Translations under genes and position numbers: made by a program
In this document: positions 1 through 10,983 of the stretch, in pieces
Layout of the letters: each line of letters opens with the position of its first letter
Position numbering within the stretch: the first letter of the stretch is position 1
Assembly: GCF_014467015.1 (NCBI RefSeq)
Contig: NZ_CP058559.1
Coordinates: forward strand, 1,984,001 to 2,048,000
DNA: 64,000 bases
Direction: 5' to 3'
DNA from: Alkalicella caledoniensis
GTDB lineage: Bacteria > Bacillota > Proteinivoracia > Proteinivoracales > Proteinivoracaceae
The notes under the pieces: model-generated
Databases searched by the model: none
What the model was told of the DNA's origin: nothing
The model's input: the letters and a program-made list of their open reading frames with translations, nothing else

Positions 1-629
1 AGTGGTCTAATGATATTTAGGGAAACATAATAAGTAACGGAAAATAGAAGGGCTAAAACAAATATATTTACTAATGAAAAGCCTCTTAATAAAAATTGGC
101 TAGAATTAAATAACCCACTATAATCTTTGCTAAATCTAAGAATTCCATAGTAGTTATTATCCAAATAAAGGGGGTATGAGTAATTTACAATGTAAGTACC
201 TTCAAGGGAATTTATAGTAAAGCCAGATTGATTATTTAAGGCTAATAATAAGTCTTCTTTACTGCTATTCTTTAGTTGAATACTTTCATTATAGTGAAGA
301 ACATAAGAGTCGTTTTCTTCTGTAGTGGCTCCATAGACAAAACTACCTGAAGAATCATATAACGCTACATTGTATTGAAAGTAATTGCTTAACTCCTTTA
401 CCAGTAATTGACCTTCAGTTCTAAAGTTATCATCTGTTAAGTTATTACGTAAGAAAAACTGCCTTAAGTACTCAAGGGACGACTTTTGAAGGTTTTCCAT
501 ATCCCCCTTAATAACTTCATGGTTGTTCCTATAAAGCTGCTGATAAATGAAAAAGTGTGAAGAAAATGCTCCAAACAGAAATATAATAAAGAAACATATT
601 AAGAGTTTATAACGGATTGAAAGCTTCAA
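1..629 (-). CDS. Sensor histidine kinase, N-terminal part (cut by window edge)
   Basis: The reading frame opens with TTG at 629, six bases after an AAAGGAG ribosome binding site, and stays open for 209 codons to the window edge. It begins with a basic tail and a hydrophobic segment (about residues 9-28), then about 150 polar residues with no cysteine pairs, then a second hydrophobic segment (about residues 185-205), and ends with an IRP motif typical of the start of a HAMP linker. This is the layout of a membrane sensor kinase with an extracytoplasmic sensing loop. The gene lies 35 bp downstream of the response regulator on the same strand, so the two form a two-component pair. The signal sensed cannot be told. 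The HAMP, dimerisation and ATPase domains are outside the window. Confidence 0.8.
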   Translation of the reverse strand, partial: MKLSIRYKLLICFFIIFLFGAFSSHFFIYQQLYRNNHEVIKGDMENLQKSSLEYLRQFFLRNNLTDDNFRTEGQLLVKELSNYFQYNVALYDSSGSFVYGATTEENDSYVLHYNESIQLKNSSKEDLLLALNNQSGFTINSLEGTYIVNYSYPLYLDNNYYGILRFSKDYSGLFNSSQFLLRGFSLVNIFVLALLFSVTYYVSLNIIRP

Positions 630-664
630 TGTACTAAATTCTCCTTTCTGAGGGGTACATATAA

Positions 665-1372
665 TTAAACTGTTGTGCAACCTTCCTCTATAAGATTCAT
701 CTTGTATCCTAGTCCAAACACAGTCTCTATTATTGGAGGGGAAGAGGGGGAATCGAGCTTTTTTCTCAACCTTTGTACATGTACATCAACAGTTCTTAGA
801 TCGCCAGTGAAGTCCATACTCCATACTCTATCTAGAATTTCGTCTCTTGTGAAAACACGGTTCTTATTGTAGGAAAGCAAAAGTAAAAGATCAAATTCCT
901 TAGGTTTGAGTTTAACTTCTAATTCGTCCCTAAAAACAGTCCTAGCCTGGGTGTTTATTCTAACTGAACTATTAATATATAAATAGCTGTACTTTTTAGG
1001 CATATTCTCAATTCTTCTTAGGATAACTTTAATTCTTGCTACCAATTCTCGAATATCAAAGGGTTTTGGAATGTAATCATCTGCACCTAACTCTAATCCA
1101 AGGACCTTATCCACTATATCAGTCCTTGCGGTTAACATAATGATAGGCAATTGATACTTTTGAGAGATTTTTTTGCAAATGTCAAAACCACTCATATCTG
1201 GGAGCATTAGGTCTAATATTATTAGATCAGGACAAAATTCTTCAAGGGCTTTAAGTCCATCTTTACCATTGCTAGCACAGTTGACTAAAAACCCTTCTCT
1301 ACTAAGGGAGTATGTGAGAATATCCCTTATGGATGAATCATCTTCAATGAGTAAAAGTTTATATTGGCTCAT
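665..1372 (-). CDS. OmpR/PhoB-family response regulator
   Basis: A 235-residue DNA-binding response regulator. The receiver domain covers about residues 1-120, with the acidic pair E10-D11-D12, the phospho-acceptor D54 in the motif ILDLMLPD, the LTA motif near residue 81 and the conserved lysine in YIPKPF. A winged helix-turn-helix follows (about residues 135-230) with the ETVFGLGYK hairpin typical of the OmpR class. The partner kinase starts 35 bp downstream, so they are probably co-transcribed. Family membership is clear; the regulon is unknown. It resembles PhoP/WalR-type regulators, but nothing here distinguishes among them. Confidence 0.93.
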   Translation of the reverse strand: MSQYKLLLIEDDSSIRDILTYSLSREGFLVNCASNGKDGLKALEEFCPDLIILDLMLPDMSGFDICKKISQKYQLPIIMLTARTDIVDKVLGLELGADDYIPKPFDIRELVARIKVILRRIENMPKKYSYLYINSSVRINTQARTVFRDELEVKLKPKEFDLLLLLSYNKNRVFTRDEILDRVWSMDFTGDLRTVDVHVQRLRKKLDSPSSPPIIETVFGLGYKMNLIEEGCTTV

Positions 1373-1655
1373 TATTCTCTCTCCTAAATTTAAATTTAAT
1401 TATACTATTATTCTACAATACACTAAAGTTGTTGCCAAAATATGAATATAAATACCCAAAGCCCTAATAATTGACTTAATTATATAAATTAGGAAGCCTA
1501 GCCAGTTGAGCTATATCTTAAAGGAGTAGGACAACAGGGCATAGCTAAGACCGTTAGTAGAACTAAAAAAAGATCCCCCGCTACAGGAAGTGCGTAGAAC
1601 CGTACAATAAGTAACAGCGGTAATTAGCTATTGTCTTTATATTCTCAATCAGCAT
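1373..1655. other. Intergenic stretch with a long stem-loop
   Basis: No coding frame is convincing here. The first part should hold the leftward promoter of the response regulator. Between 1542 and 1630 an imperfect long-range helix can be drawn: AGCTA/TAGCT at the base, then ACCG/CGGT, then TTA/TAA, enclosing a segment with the core AGAACCGTAC (1596-1605) and AAGTAAC (1609-1615). A similar core is found at 8322-8348. I do not recognise this as a known RNA family. Confidence 0.4.
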
Positions 1656-1683
1656 GTGAAGTAATAAAGAAATAATTATGTTC
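1656..1683. repeat. Target-site duplication, left copy, IS copy 1
   Basis: These 28 bp, starting GTGAAGTAATAAAG and ending TTATGTTC, are repeated exactly at 3491-3518 on the other side of the insertion sequence. Such a long duplication is characteristic of the IS1202-type elements. Confidence 0.9.
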
Positions 1684-1984
1684 TGTCAACCATTTTTGAA
1701 AATGTCCTAAAAAAGTCTTAACATAAGCACCAGATTTCTGGTGCTAAATTCTAAAAACACTTTTCAGAATAGTTATGCTATTAACTTTTAATACTGCGAC
1801 AATCTGTTGTTGTTCATGGCTTTCACAAAAGACAGTTGTAGCCGATGCTTCAGCTTCGGCTGACATTCAAAATGAACAGTATGATGGTAGGACTTTGTAC
1901 TCGCCGTAAAACAAAAAGGCAGTGCCTAGAATGCACCTTGTTTTTGCGTAACTTTAATAAACCTAGTGATTTCTAAGATTCTTG
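1684..1984 (-). other. Non-coding 3' region of IS copy 1
   Basis: This stretch lies between the transposase stop and the left IS end. It contains a perfect hairpin, AGCACCAGA/TCTGGTGCT (about 1716-1735), a GCCGA...TCGGC hairpin (about 1841-1860), and a CAAAAA...TTTTTG stem with an inner GTGC/GCAC helix (about 1913-1947). Read leftward, the last ends in a T-rich run and probably terminates transposase transcription. I see no protein frame. The same 301 bp are present without change in copy 2. Confidence 0.6.
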
Positions 1985-3385
1985 CTAAGCTATGTTGTTC
2001 CTATGTAATTGCTTTTTTAAATATCTTTCAAATGATGCCTGTTTCCATGGGTGACTCATTGGAGGAATATATTTTTTCTTAGGTTTCTCAGGAAGAGTTG
2101 CTAGATCAAATGCTTTTGAAGAGGGTTTATGATGTGGTAGCAACTCAAGCAAATAAACCTGTTCACCAATACAGCAGTAAATGTCCCCATCAAAGGCTTT
2201 AATGACCATAGCTGTAGTACCCTTACGGTAATGCACTGCAACTCCATAAGCATTAACAGGCAGATAATACTCATTATGATATTTAATACAACTCCCATTA
2301 TCAATTTTTCTAGAAGAAATTACCGCCAGTGTTAGATTGATTTTATCATTATCTGGTTGCGTTTCGAACACAGATTTGATACTATCAATAGGTAAAGCGA
2401 ATCGCTTGTTGAATTTTTTTATGTAGGAGTAAAGGAATTTGTTTGCCTCCTCAATTGAGGAGACACCTCTCAAGCGTAGCTCTACGACTAGGCGGGATTG
2501 AAGAGTGCCAAATACTCTTTCAACCCGCCCTTTTGCTTGTGGAACGCTAGATGTCTGAATGTCGATTCCTAACTGCTTACATGCATATCCGAACTGAGTA
2601 AATGTATCTTTTTCAACTGAAGCTTCTTTTTTCTTTTCGTATTTTCTTTTATACTCAAATACAGTGCGATTATCTGTAAAAAACTGATAAGGGATTCCAT
2701 AGTTAGTTAGGACCTGATTAAGAACATTGTAGTAGCCTTTTAACGTTTCCTGCTCATCAAAGTAAGCGCCTAACATTTGCCCTGTGGCATCATCGATTGC
2801 TACATGAAGGTGTGTTTTTATGCCACCAAACCACTCATGCATGGAAGCGTCCATTTGGAGCATTTCTCCAAAGTAAGCACACCTAGGACGCCTAGGATGA
2901 GAGTCCTCTATATCTAAAATGGAGCTTTGAATGACAGCTGCCTTCTTCATAGATTTAGTTTTAGCTTGAAGATCCTTTAGTTCTTTCTTCAATGCTTTCC
3001 TAGAAGATCGTGTTGCCATTGGCGAAAGGATGAACTCTTTCCTAAGAATAGAAGTAATGGTACCGACAGATACTTTGATGTCTTCCATCTCATTAAGAAG
3101 CTCTGAAAAATGGGTTAGATTACAATCATAATACTTAGTGCGGTATAAGTCTAAGATTAACTTCTTGGTATCTTCAGATAAGGTTATTGAAGGTTGCCTA
3201 CCACGGTTTCCATGAATGAAAAAAGCTTTACCTTTTTCTTTATACCCTTTGATTAGCCTACTGATATGCCTAGGTGTACACCCGATTTTAAGGGCTGCAG
3301 TTTTCTTGTTGCCATTAGTTTCTACCAACTTTTTAATTATTTCATATTTCTGATTCTCATCCATAGTTAATATCACCTTTCTCAT
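1985..3385 (-). CDS. IS1202/ISNCY-like transposase (copy 1)
   Basis: A DDE transposase of about 466 residues. The N-terminal 60 residues form a helix-turn-helix (KKTAALKIGCTPRHISRLIK) for binding the IS ends. The catalytic core follows, with the first acidic residue in LQMDASMHEWFG, the second in QFFTDNRTVF and the glutamate in PQAKGRVERVFGTLQ. The C-terminal part is a small beta domain ending in a basic tail. I place the start at ATG 3385, after GAGGTG; a GTG nine bases upstream and an ATG 24 bases downstream are also possible. The protein is identical to the copy at 9415-10815, so both copies moved recently. The frame is intact, so the element may be active. Confidence 0.9.
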   Translation of the reverse strand: MRKVILTMDENQKYEIIKKLVETNGNKKTAALKIGCTPRHISRLIKGYKEKGKAFFIHGNRGRQPSITLSEDTKKLILDLYRTKYYDCNLTHFSELLNEMEDIKVSVGTITSILRKEFILSPMATRSSRKALKKELKDLQAKTKSMKKAAVIQSSILDIEDSHPRRPRCAYFGEMLQMDASMHEWFGGIKTHLHVAIDDATGQMLGAYFDEQETLKGYYNVLNQVLTNYGIPYQFFTDNRTVFEYKRKYEKKKEASVEKDTFTQFGYACKQLGIDIQTSSVPQAKGRVERVFGTLQSRLVVELRLRGVSSIEEANKFLYSYIKKFNKRFALPIDSIKSVFETQPDNDKINLTLAVISSRKIDNGSCIKYHNEYYLPVNAYGVAVHYRKGTTAMVIKAFDGDIYCCIGEQVYLLELLPHHKPSSKAFDLATLPEKPKKKYIPPMSHPWKQASFERYLKKQLHRNNIA

Positions 3386-3490
3386 CTTGTCCACCTCATT
3401 TTTATAGTCATGAGGGTATTATAATATATGAATCACTTTTAGGACATAATCTTTTGTGGTATAACTAGACATTATCATATATGAATCATA

Positions 3491-3518
3491 GTGAAGTAAT
3501 AAAGAAATAATTATGTTC
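3491..3518. repeat. Target-site duplication, right copy, IS copy 1
   Basis: Exact repeat of 1656-1683. Its last base directly abuts the TTGACA -35 box of the tetR promoter, so the duplication restores the DNA upstream of the promoter. Confidence 0.9.
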
Positions 3519-3547
3519 TTGACAAAAGGAGAAATGTTAGTTATTCT
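3519..3547 (+). promoter_or_regulatory. Promoter of tetR
   Basis: TTGACA at 3519-3524, a 17-bp spacer and TATTCT at 3542-3547. It starts right after the IS target duplication, so the promoter core is intact, but DNA upstream of position 3491 is now IS sequence. Confidence 0.7.
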
Positions 3548-3549
3548 AT

Positions 3550-3570
3550 ATACATACTGTTAGTATGTAT
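3550..3570. promoter_or_regulatory. TetR-type operator 1
   Basis: A perfect palindrome with 9-bp arms, ATACATACT and AGTATGTAT, separated by GTT. It overlaps the expected transcription start of tetR and lies just before its ribosome binding site, the usual place for autorepression. Confidence 0.75.
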
Positions 3571-3589
3571 GGAAGGAGATGTAGTAATC

Positions 3590-4252
3590 ATGGCAAGAAA
3601 TAAATATCCTGAGGAGACAGTAAAACGGATTCTAGACGTTTCATGGGAACTGTTTTTGGAACAAGGCTATGAAAACACCTCTATCCAGAACATTATTGAT
3701 AACCTTGGCGGATTGACTAAGGGGGCAATCTACCATCATTTTAAATCTAAGGAAGATATTCTGATGGCAGTGGCCCAGCGTATGTACAGCAATTACGATG
3801 CTAAAGTATTAAAGATCATTAGAGATGATAATAATATTTCTGGTCTTGATAAACTAGGCAAACTATTTCGTATTTCAATTAATAGTTCTACTGAAAATGA
3901 TGCCTTTAAAGCTGCACCTGACGTGTTAAGTAATCCGAAAATATTGGCACTACAAATGCAAGGAATTATAAAGGAAACCATTCCTAATTATGTGAAGCCC
4001 ATAATAGACCAGGGAGTCATAGATGGTTCTATACAGACTGATTATCCACAAGAACTGGCGGAGGTCATTTCAATGCTTCTCAATATATGGTTGAACCCAA
4101 TGATATTTTATGCTGAGTCAGAGTCCATACTAAATAGATTTAGATTTTTTCAGCAGATTTTGCATAGTTTAGGACTTAGTATAAATCTCCTTGATAATCA
4201 AATGGAAGAACGTATTGTGGAATTATGTCGGATGTATAGCGAAAAAAAGTAA
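3590..4252 (+). CDS. TetR/AcrR-family transcriptional repressor
   Basis: A 220-residue TetR-family regulator. The N-terminal helix-turn-helix (about residues 10-55) contains TSIQNIIDNLGGLTKGAIYHH, the classic TetR recognition helix, and the rest is the helical ligand-binding domain. I chose ATG 3590 because a GGAAGGAG site lies at 3571-3578; the ATG at 3569 falls inside the operator. The downstream MFS pump and Rph gene suggest that it senses a drug and controls their expression. Palindromes before its own gene and before the pump differ in sequence, so control of both by this one protein is an inference. A terminator directly follows the gene. Confidence 0.9.
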   Translation: MARNKYPEETVKRILDVSWELFLEQGYENTSIQNIIDNLGGLTKGAIYHHFKSKEDILMAVAQRMYSNYDAKVLKIIRDDNNISGLDKLGKLFRISINSSTENDAFKAAPDVLSNPKILALQMQGIIKETIPNYVKPIIDQGVIDGSIQTDYPQELAEVISMLLNIWLNPMIFYAESESILNRFRFFQQILHSLGLSINLLDNQMEERIVELCRMYSEKK

Positions 4253-4260
4253 CAAAACAC

Positions 4261-4288
4261 CTGCCCATACATAGGGCAGTTTATTTTG
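4261..4288 (+). terminator. Terminator after tetR
   Basis: Hairpin CTGCCC-atacata-GGGCAG followed by TTTATTTT. It separates tetR from the pump operon. Confidence 0.75.
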
Positions 4289-4297
4289 CTATTAAAC

Positions 4298-4314
4298 ATA
4301 CCAACGGTTGGTAT
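4298..4314. promoter_or_regulatory. TetR-type operator 2
   Basis: A perfect palindrome, ATACCAAC-g-GTTGGTAT, 24 bp before the pump start codon. The ACCAAC/GTTGGT core is typical of TetR/AcrR operators of efflux genes. It is related to, but not the same as, the palindrome before tetR. Confidence 0.65.
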
Positions 4315-4338
4315 CAATATTGGAGGGATGCTAGTTAT

Positions 4339-5613
4339 ATGGAAAATTTAAAAAATGAGTTTTTAGTAAAGGGTAAGTCTACTCACAGGGTTAAATTGTT
4401 CAAAAAAGATTTTATTTTATTAGTCATTGGCCAGATTATTTCACTCTTTGGCAATGCCATTTTACGTCTTGCCTTACCACTATACATCCTAGACAAAAGT
4501 GGTTCTGCTGCATTGTTTGGCATCATTTCTGCCAGCGCATTTCTCCCCATGGTCATCATATCGCCTATCGGTGGTATACTTGCAGATCGAATTAACAAAC
4601 AACGGATTATGGTTGCCTTAGACTTATTTACAGCAGCACTGACCTTGGGGGCTATCATTCTTAATAGCTTGTTTAACACTGTAATTCTCGTTGTGATTAT
4701 GTTAATGATGCTGTACAGCATACAGGCGGCATATAATCCATCTGTACAGGCCAGTCTGCCACTTTTATTTCAGAAGGAACAGCTTGTTTCTGCCAACGCT
4801 GTGGTTAATCTTATTACATCACTATCCAGTCTCCTTGGCCCAGTCATTGGGGGGATATTATATGGAACATACGGATTGTCATATGTTTTAGTTGTGAGCT
4901 GCGTTTGTTTTGCTTTCAGTGCAGTGTTGGAGTTGTTCATGCGTATTCCACATACACCTCGAAAGGATGGTGGAAGTATATGGTCTATTGTCAAAAATGA
5001 CATGAAGCATAGCTCATATTTTATTCTTAAGGAAAAGCCTATAATGACAAGAGTTATCATGCTTGTTTTTTTCTTCAATATGTTTTTGAGTTCTATGATT
5101 ATTATTGGCTTACCAGTAATAATAACACAGATTTTGGGTATGAGTAGCCAATTATACGGCGCATCCCAAGGAGTATTAGCCTCGGGTGGCTTAATTGGAG
5201 GAGTAGCCGCAGGTTTGTTTGGTAAAAGATTGAAGATTAAGTATGCTTATCTGCTGATGCTTGCTTGTTCATTAGCAACCATACCAATGGGGATCGCTCT
5301 AATGCTTCAAGTATCCCCACTTGCAAGTTACTTTGTAATTGTCATAATGGGAGCATTAATAATGATTAATTCAACACTGTTTAACATACAAATGTTGGTC
5401 TTTGTGCAAGGAAATACTCCTGTAGAAATTGTAGGCAAAGTAATTTCATTCTTGATGGCAATCGTAACAAGTGCCCAACCCATTGGACAAGCTATATATG
5501 GTATGTTATATCAACAGTTTTATACTGAACCCTGGCTAGTTGTATTGGGGACATCGCTGATAGCAACTGTGATATCATTTTTTTCAAAAAGAATTTTTAG
5601 CAGAATAAATTAA
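4339..5613 (+). CDS. MFS efflux transporter, DHA3/macrolide-efflux type
   Basis: A 424-residue membrane protein with about twelve hydrophobic segments. After TM2 it carries the major-facilitator motif A as GGILADRINKQRIM (about residues 76-90). The arrangement with a long N-terminal cytoplasmic tail and FGNAILRLALPLYI in TM1 fits the DHA3 drug:proton antiporters (MefA-like). It should export a hydrophobic drug using the proton gradient. The ATG at 4339 follows GGAGGG. The rph gene starts 20 bp after its stop, so the two form an operon behind a TetR-type operator. The substrate is not known; the company of rph makes a rifamycin or other antibiotic plausible. Confidence 0.88.
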   Translation: MENLKNEFLVKGKSTHRVKLFKKDFILLVIGQIISLFGNAILRLALPLYILDKSGSAALFGIISASAFLPMVIISPIGGILADRINKQRIMVALDLFTAALTLGAIILNSLFNTVILVVIMLMMLYSIQAAYNPSVQASLPLLFQKEQLVSANAVVNLITSLSSLLGPVIGGILYGTYGLSYVLVVSCVCFAFSAVLELFMRIPHTPRKDGGSIWSIVKNDMKHSSYFILKEKPIMTRVIMLVFFFNMFLSSMIIIGLPVIITQILGMSSQLYGASQGVLASGGLIGGVAAGLFGKRLKIKYAYLLMLACSLATIPMGIALMLQVSPLASYFVIVIMGALIMINSTLFNIQMLVFVQGNTPVEIVGKVISFLMAIVTSAQPIGQAIYGMLYQQFYTEPWLVVLGTSLIATVISFFSKRIFSRIN

Positions 5614-5633
5614 ATAGGAAGGTGATATTTATT

Positions 5634-8256
<2,623 letters not shown>

Positions 8257-8303
8257 GGAAAATTGCTATTAATATTTGCATTTGAAATTGAATAGTTTTA
8301 AAA

Positions 8304-8348
8304 AGCCGCAATTATACCTTTACGGAGAACCGTACCACAAGTAACGGC
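8304..8348 (+). other. Stem-loop with core shared with 1592-1619
   Basis: A GCCG/CGGC and TTA/TAA helix encloses the hairpin TACGG-agaa-CCGTA. The core AGAACCGTAC..A.AAGTAAC matches the stem-loop upstream of tetR. It lies between the rph stop and the terminator. Function unknown. Confidence 0.4.
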
Positions 8349-8367
8349 GCACTTCAATAAGGACTTA

Positions 8368-8404
8368 AAGGGTTAACAATCAGCTTGATTGTTAACCCTT
8401 TTTT
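8368..8404 (+). terminator. Terminator after the MFS-rph operon
   Basis: Perfect 15-bp stem, AAGGGTTAACAATCA-gct-TGATTGTTAACCCTT, followed by four more T. Confidence 0.92.
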
Positions 8405-8536
8405 AGTATCTAGAAAGGGTTCCTCCTATAAAATAAGTAATAGTAAAAAAGTCTATAGATAACGACTAGACGAATAGAAGGAAATTTTTCATCACAAACC
8501 GAATACTATTATATATAAAGTAATGGGGGTGTTTTT

Positions 8537-8599
8537 GTGGAAGAGAGTTTAATGATTTTATTTTTTCTAGTCTTAGGTGCATTGTTATCAGGGGTTTAA
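8537..8599 (+). CDS. Possible 20-residue hydrophobic peptide
   Basis: A GTG start preceded by TGGGGGTG is followed by 20 codons. The peptide has a short acidic start (MEES) and then an almost wholly hydrophobic stretch ([15 protein letters not shown]). It is shorter than the holin-like and type I toxin peptides of Firmicutes (about 30 residues or more) but has their general look. The spacing from the Shine-Dalgarno to the GTG is about 6 bases. It could equally be chance. Between the rph terminator and the DUF2200 gene there is no other coding frame. Confidence 0.3.
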   Translation: MEESLMILFFLVLGALLSGV

Positions 8600-8667
8600 A
8601 CTTTGCTTTTGAAACATATTACTTTTGTGATACAATTAAAATAAACATTTATAAGCGAGGGTCTACA

Positions 8668-9018
8668 ATGAGTAAACATAAAATCTATGAAATGAGTTTC
8701 GCAAAAGTCTATCCCCTTTATGTTGCCAAGGCGGAAAGAAAAGGGCGTACGAAATCAGAAGTGGATGAAATCATCCTTTGGTTGACTGGATATAGTCAGG
8801 AAGAATTAGAGGCTCAACTGAAAAAACAGACAGATTTTGAAACCTTCTTGGAGGAAGCACCCCAACTGAATCCTTCCAGGGCTTTGATCAAAGGTGTTGT
8901 CTGCGGTGTTAGAGTGGAAGATATCGAAGAACCGACTATGCGAGAAATCCGATATTTGGATAAGCTGATCGATGAATTAGCAAAGGGTAAAGCCATGGAT
9001 AAGATTTTAAGGAAATAA
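8668..9018 (+). CDS. DUF2200 family protein
   Basis: A 116-residue cytoplasmic protein with the DUF2200 signature: [26 protein letters not shown] at the N-terminus, IILWLTGYS in the middle and [25 protein letters not shown] at the C-terminus. The full family length is present. No catalytic residues are known, and the family has no firm function. A likely promoter lies upstream (TTGAAA, 16 bp, TACAAT, about 8607-8634), so it is probably transcribed alone. IS copy 2 is inserted 95 bp after its stop, between it and asnS. Confidence 0.85.
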   Translation: MSKHKIYEMSFAKVYPLYVAKAERKGRTKSEVDEIILWLTGYSQEELEAQLKKQTDFETFLEEAPQLNPSRALIKGVVCGVRVEDIEEPTMREIRYLDKLIDELAKGKAMDKILRK

Positions 9019-9086
9019 CTTAAAAACAGTAAGCAGTGATTAGACTACTTTTTGATTTATGTATAGTATCATAAATTTTAGGTTAT

Positions 9087-9113
9087 AATATAGCAGAATA
9101 TATTGTAATGTCT
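9087..9113. repeat. Target-site duplication, left copy, IS copy 2
   Basis: 27 bp beginning AATATAGCAGAATATATTG, repeated exactly at 10921-10947. Confidence 0.9.
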
Positions 9114-10920
9114 TGTCAACCATTTTTGAAAATGTCCTAAAAAAGTCTTAACATAAGCACCAGATTTCTGGTGCTAAATTCTAAAAACACTTTTCAGAAT
9201 AGTTATGCTATTAACTTTTAATACTGCGACAATCTGTTGTTGTTCATGGCTTTCACAAAAGACAGTTGTAGCCGATGCTTCAGCTTCGGCTGACATTCAA
9301 AATGAACAGTATGATGGTAGGACTTTGTACTCGCCGTAAAACAAAAAGGCAGTGCCTAGAATGCACCTTGTTTTTGCGTAACTTTAATAAACCTAGTGAT
9401 TTCTAAGATTCTTGCTAAGCTATGTTGTTCCTATGTAATTGCTTTTTTAAATATCTTTCAAATGATGCCTGTTTCCATGGGTGACTCATTGGAGGAATAT
9501 ATTTTTTCTTAGGTTTCTCAGGAAGAGTTGCTAGATCAAATGCTTTTGAAGAGGGTTTATGATGTGGTAGCAACTCAAGCAAATAAACCTGTTCACCAAT
9601 ACAGCAGTAAATGTCCCCATCAAAGGCTTTAATGACCATAGCTGTAGTACCCTTACGGTAATGCACTGCAACTCCATAAGCATTAACAGGCAGATAATAC
9701 TCATTATGATATTTAATACAACTCCCATTATCAATTTTTCTAGAAGAAATTACCGCCAGTGTTAGATTGATTTTATCATTATCTGGTTGCGTTTCGAACA
9801 CAGATTTGATACTATCAATAGGTAAAGCGAATCGCTTGTTGAATTTTTTTATGTAGGAGTAAAGGAATTTGTTTGCCTCCTCAATTGAGGAGACACCTCT
9901 CAAGCGTAGCTCTACGACTAGGCGGGATTGAAGAGTGCCAAATACTCTTTCAACCCGCCCTTTTGCTTGTGGAACGCTAGATGTCTGAATGTCGATTCCT
10001 AACTGCTTACATGCATATCCGAACTGAGTAAATGTATCTTTTTCAACTGAAGCTTCTTTTTTCTTTTCGTATTTTCTTTTATACTCAAATACAGTGCGAT
10101 TATCTGTAAAAAACTGATAAGGGATTCCATAGTTAGTTAGGACCTGATTAAGAACATTGTAGTAGCCTTTTAACGTTTCCTGCTCATCAAAGTAAGCGCC
10201 TAACATTTGCCCTGTGGCATCATCGATTGCTACATGAAGGTGTGTTTTTATGCCACCAAACCACTCATGCATGGAAGCGTCCATTTGGAGCATTTCTCCA
10301 AAGTAAGCACACCTAGGACGCCTAGGATGAGAGTCCTCTATATCTAAAATGGAGCTTTGAATGACAGCTGCCTTCTTCATAGATTTAGTTTTAGCTTGAA
10401 GATCCTTTAGTTCTTTCTTCAATGCTTTCCTAGAAGATCGTGTTGCCATTGGCGAAAGGATGAACTCTTTCCTAAGAATAGAAGTAATGGTACCGACAGA
10501 TACTTTGATGTCTTCCATCTCATTAAGAAGCTCTGAAAAATGGGTTAGATTACAATCATAATACTTAGTGCGGTATAAGTCTAAGATTAACTTCTTGGTA
10601 TCTTCAGATAAGGTTATTGAAGGTTGCCTACCACGGTTTCCATGAATGAAAAAAGCTTTACCTTTTTCTTTATACCCTTTGATTAGCCTACTGATATGCC
10701 TAGGTGTACACCCGATTTTAAGGGCTGCAGTTTTCTTGTTGCCATTAGTTTCTACCAACTTTTTAATTATTTCATATTTCTGATTCTCATCCATAGTTAA
10801 TATCACCTTTCTCATCTTGTCCACCTCATTTTTATAGTCATGAGGGTATTATAATATATGAATCACTTTTAGGACATAATCTTTTGTGGTATAACTAGAC
10901 ATTATCATATATGAATCATA
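9114..10920 (-). mobile_element. Insertion sequence copy 2 (IS1202/ISNCY-like), 1807 bp
   Basis: Identical over its whole length to the element at 1684-3490, displaced by 7430 bp and in the same orientation. It has the same 24-bp imperfect inverted ends, but its own 27-bp target duplication, so it is an independent insertion and not part of a segmental duplication. It lies between the DUF2200 gene and the promoter of the asnS T-box leader. The two copies could act as direct repeats for recombination, deleting or amplifying the tetR-MFS-rph block between them. Confidence 0.92.
9415..10815 (-). CDS. IS1202/ISNCY-like transposase (copy 2)
   Basis: Same protein, residue for residue, as the transposase at 1985-3385: N-terminal helix-turn-helix, DDE catalytic core (LQMDASMHEWFG, QFFTDNRTVF, PQAKGRVERVFG) and basic tail. 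The start is again taken at the ATG after GAGGTG. The frame is intact. Its leftward transcription points away from asnS. Confidence 0.9.
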   Translation of the reverse strand: MRKVILTMDENQKYEIIKKLVETNGNKKTAALKIGCTPRHISRLIKGYKEKGKAFFIHGNRGRQPSITLSEDTKKLILDLYRTKYYDCNLTHFSELLNEMEDIKVSVGTITSILRKEFILSPMATRSSRKALKKELKDLQAKTKSMKKAAVIQSSILDIEDSHPRRPRCAYFGEMLQMDASMHEWFGGIKTHLHVAIDDATGQMLGAYFDEQETLKGYYNVLNQVLTNYGIPYQFFTDNRTVFEYKRKYEKKKEASVEKDTFTQFGYACKQLGIDIQTSSVPQAKGRVERVFGTLQSRLVVELRLRGVSSIEEANKFLYSYIKKFNKRFALPIDSIKSVFETQPDNDKINLTLAVISSRKIDNGSCIKYHNEYYLPVNAYGVAVHYRKGTTAMVIKAFDGDIYCCIGEQVYLLELLPHHKPSSKAFDLATLPEKPKKKYIPPMSHPWKQASFERYLKKQLHRNNIA

Positions 10921-10947
10921 AATATAGCAGAATATATTGTAATGTCT
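10921..10947. repeat. Target-site duplication, right copy, IS copy 2
   Basis: Exact repeat of 9087-9113. It ends where the TTGACA -35 box of the asnS leader promoter begins, the same relation as for copy 1. Confidence 0.9.
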
Positions 10948-10976
10948 TTGACATTTTATATGATTATGAATATAAT
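10948..10976 (+). promoter_or_regulatory. Consensus promoter of the asnS leader
   Basis: TTGACA at 10948-10953, a 17-bp spacer and TATAAT at 10971-10976: a perfect sigma-A consensus promoter. Left intact by IS copy 2. Confidence 0.88.
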
Positions 10977-10983
10977 ATTTGTA

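Larger units (their letters stand above)
1684..3490 (-). mobile_element. Insertion sequence copy 1 (IS1202/ISNCY-like), 1807 bp
   Basis: The limits come from comparing this copy with the identical one at 9114-10920: identity begins at TGTCAACC and ends at GAATCATA. The ends are imperfect inverted repeats of about 24 bp: left TGTCAACCATTTTTGAAAAT followed by GTCC, right (read inward) TATGATTCATATATGATAAT followed by GTCT. The right end carries two copies of ATATATGAATCA (3424-3435 and 3477-3488) and two versions of an AGGACATAATC/AGACATTATC motif, probably subterminal transposase sites. It encodes one transposase, leftward. A 300-bp non-coding stretch lies between the transposase stop and the left end. 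The element sits immediately upstream of the -35 box of the tetR promoter. Confidence 0.9.

Noticed and set aside
1592-1625. Similarity of GTAACAGCGGTAAT to a 16S rRNA segment
   Set aside because: Only a few bases match and no surrounding rRNA sequence is present.
2101-2304. Open frame within the transposase gene in another frame
   Set aside because: It has no ribosome binding site and lies wholly within the transposase coding sequence in both IS copies.
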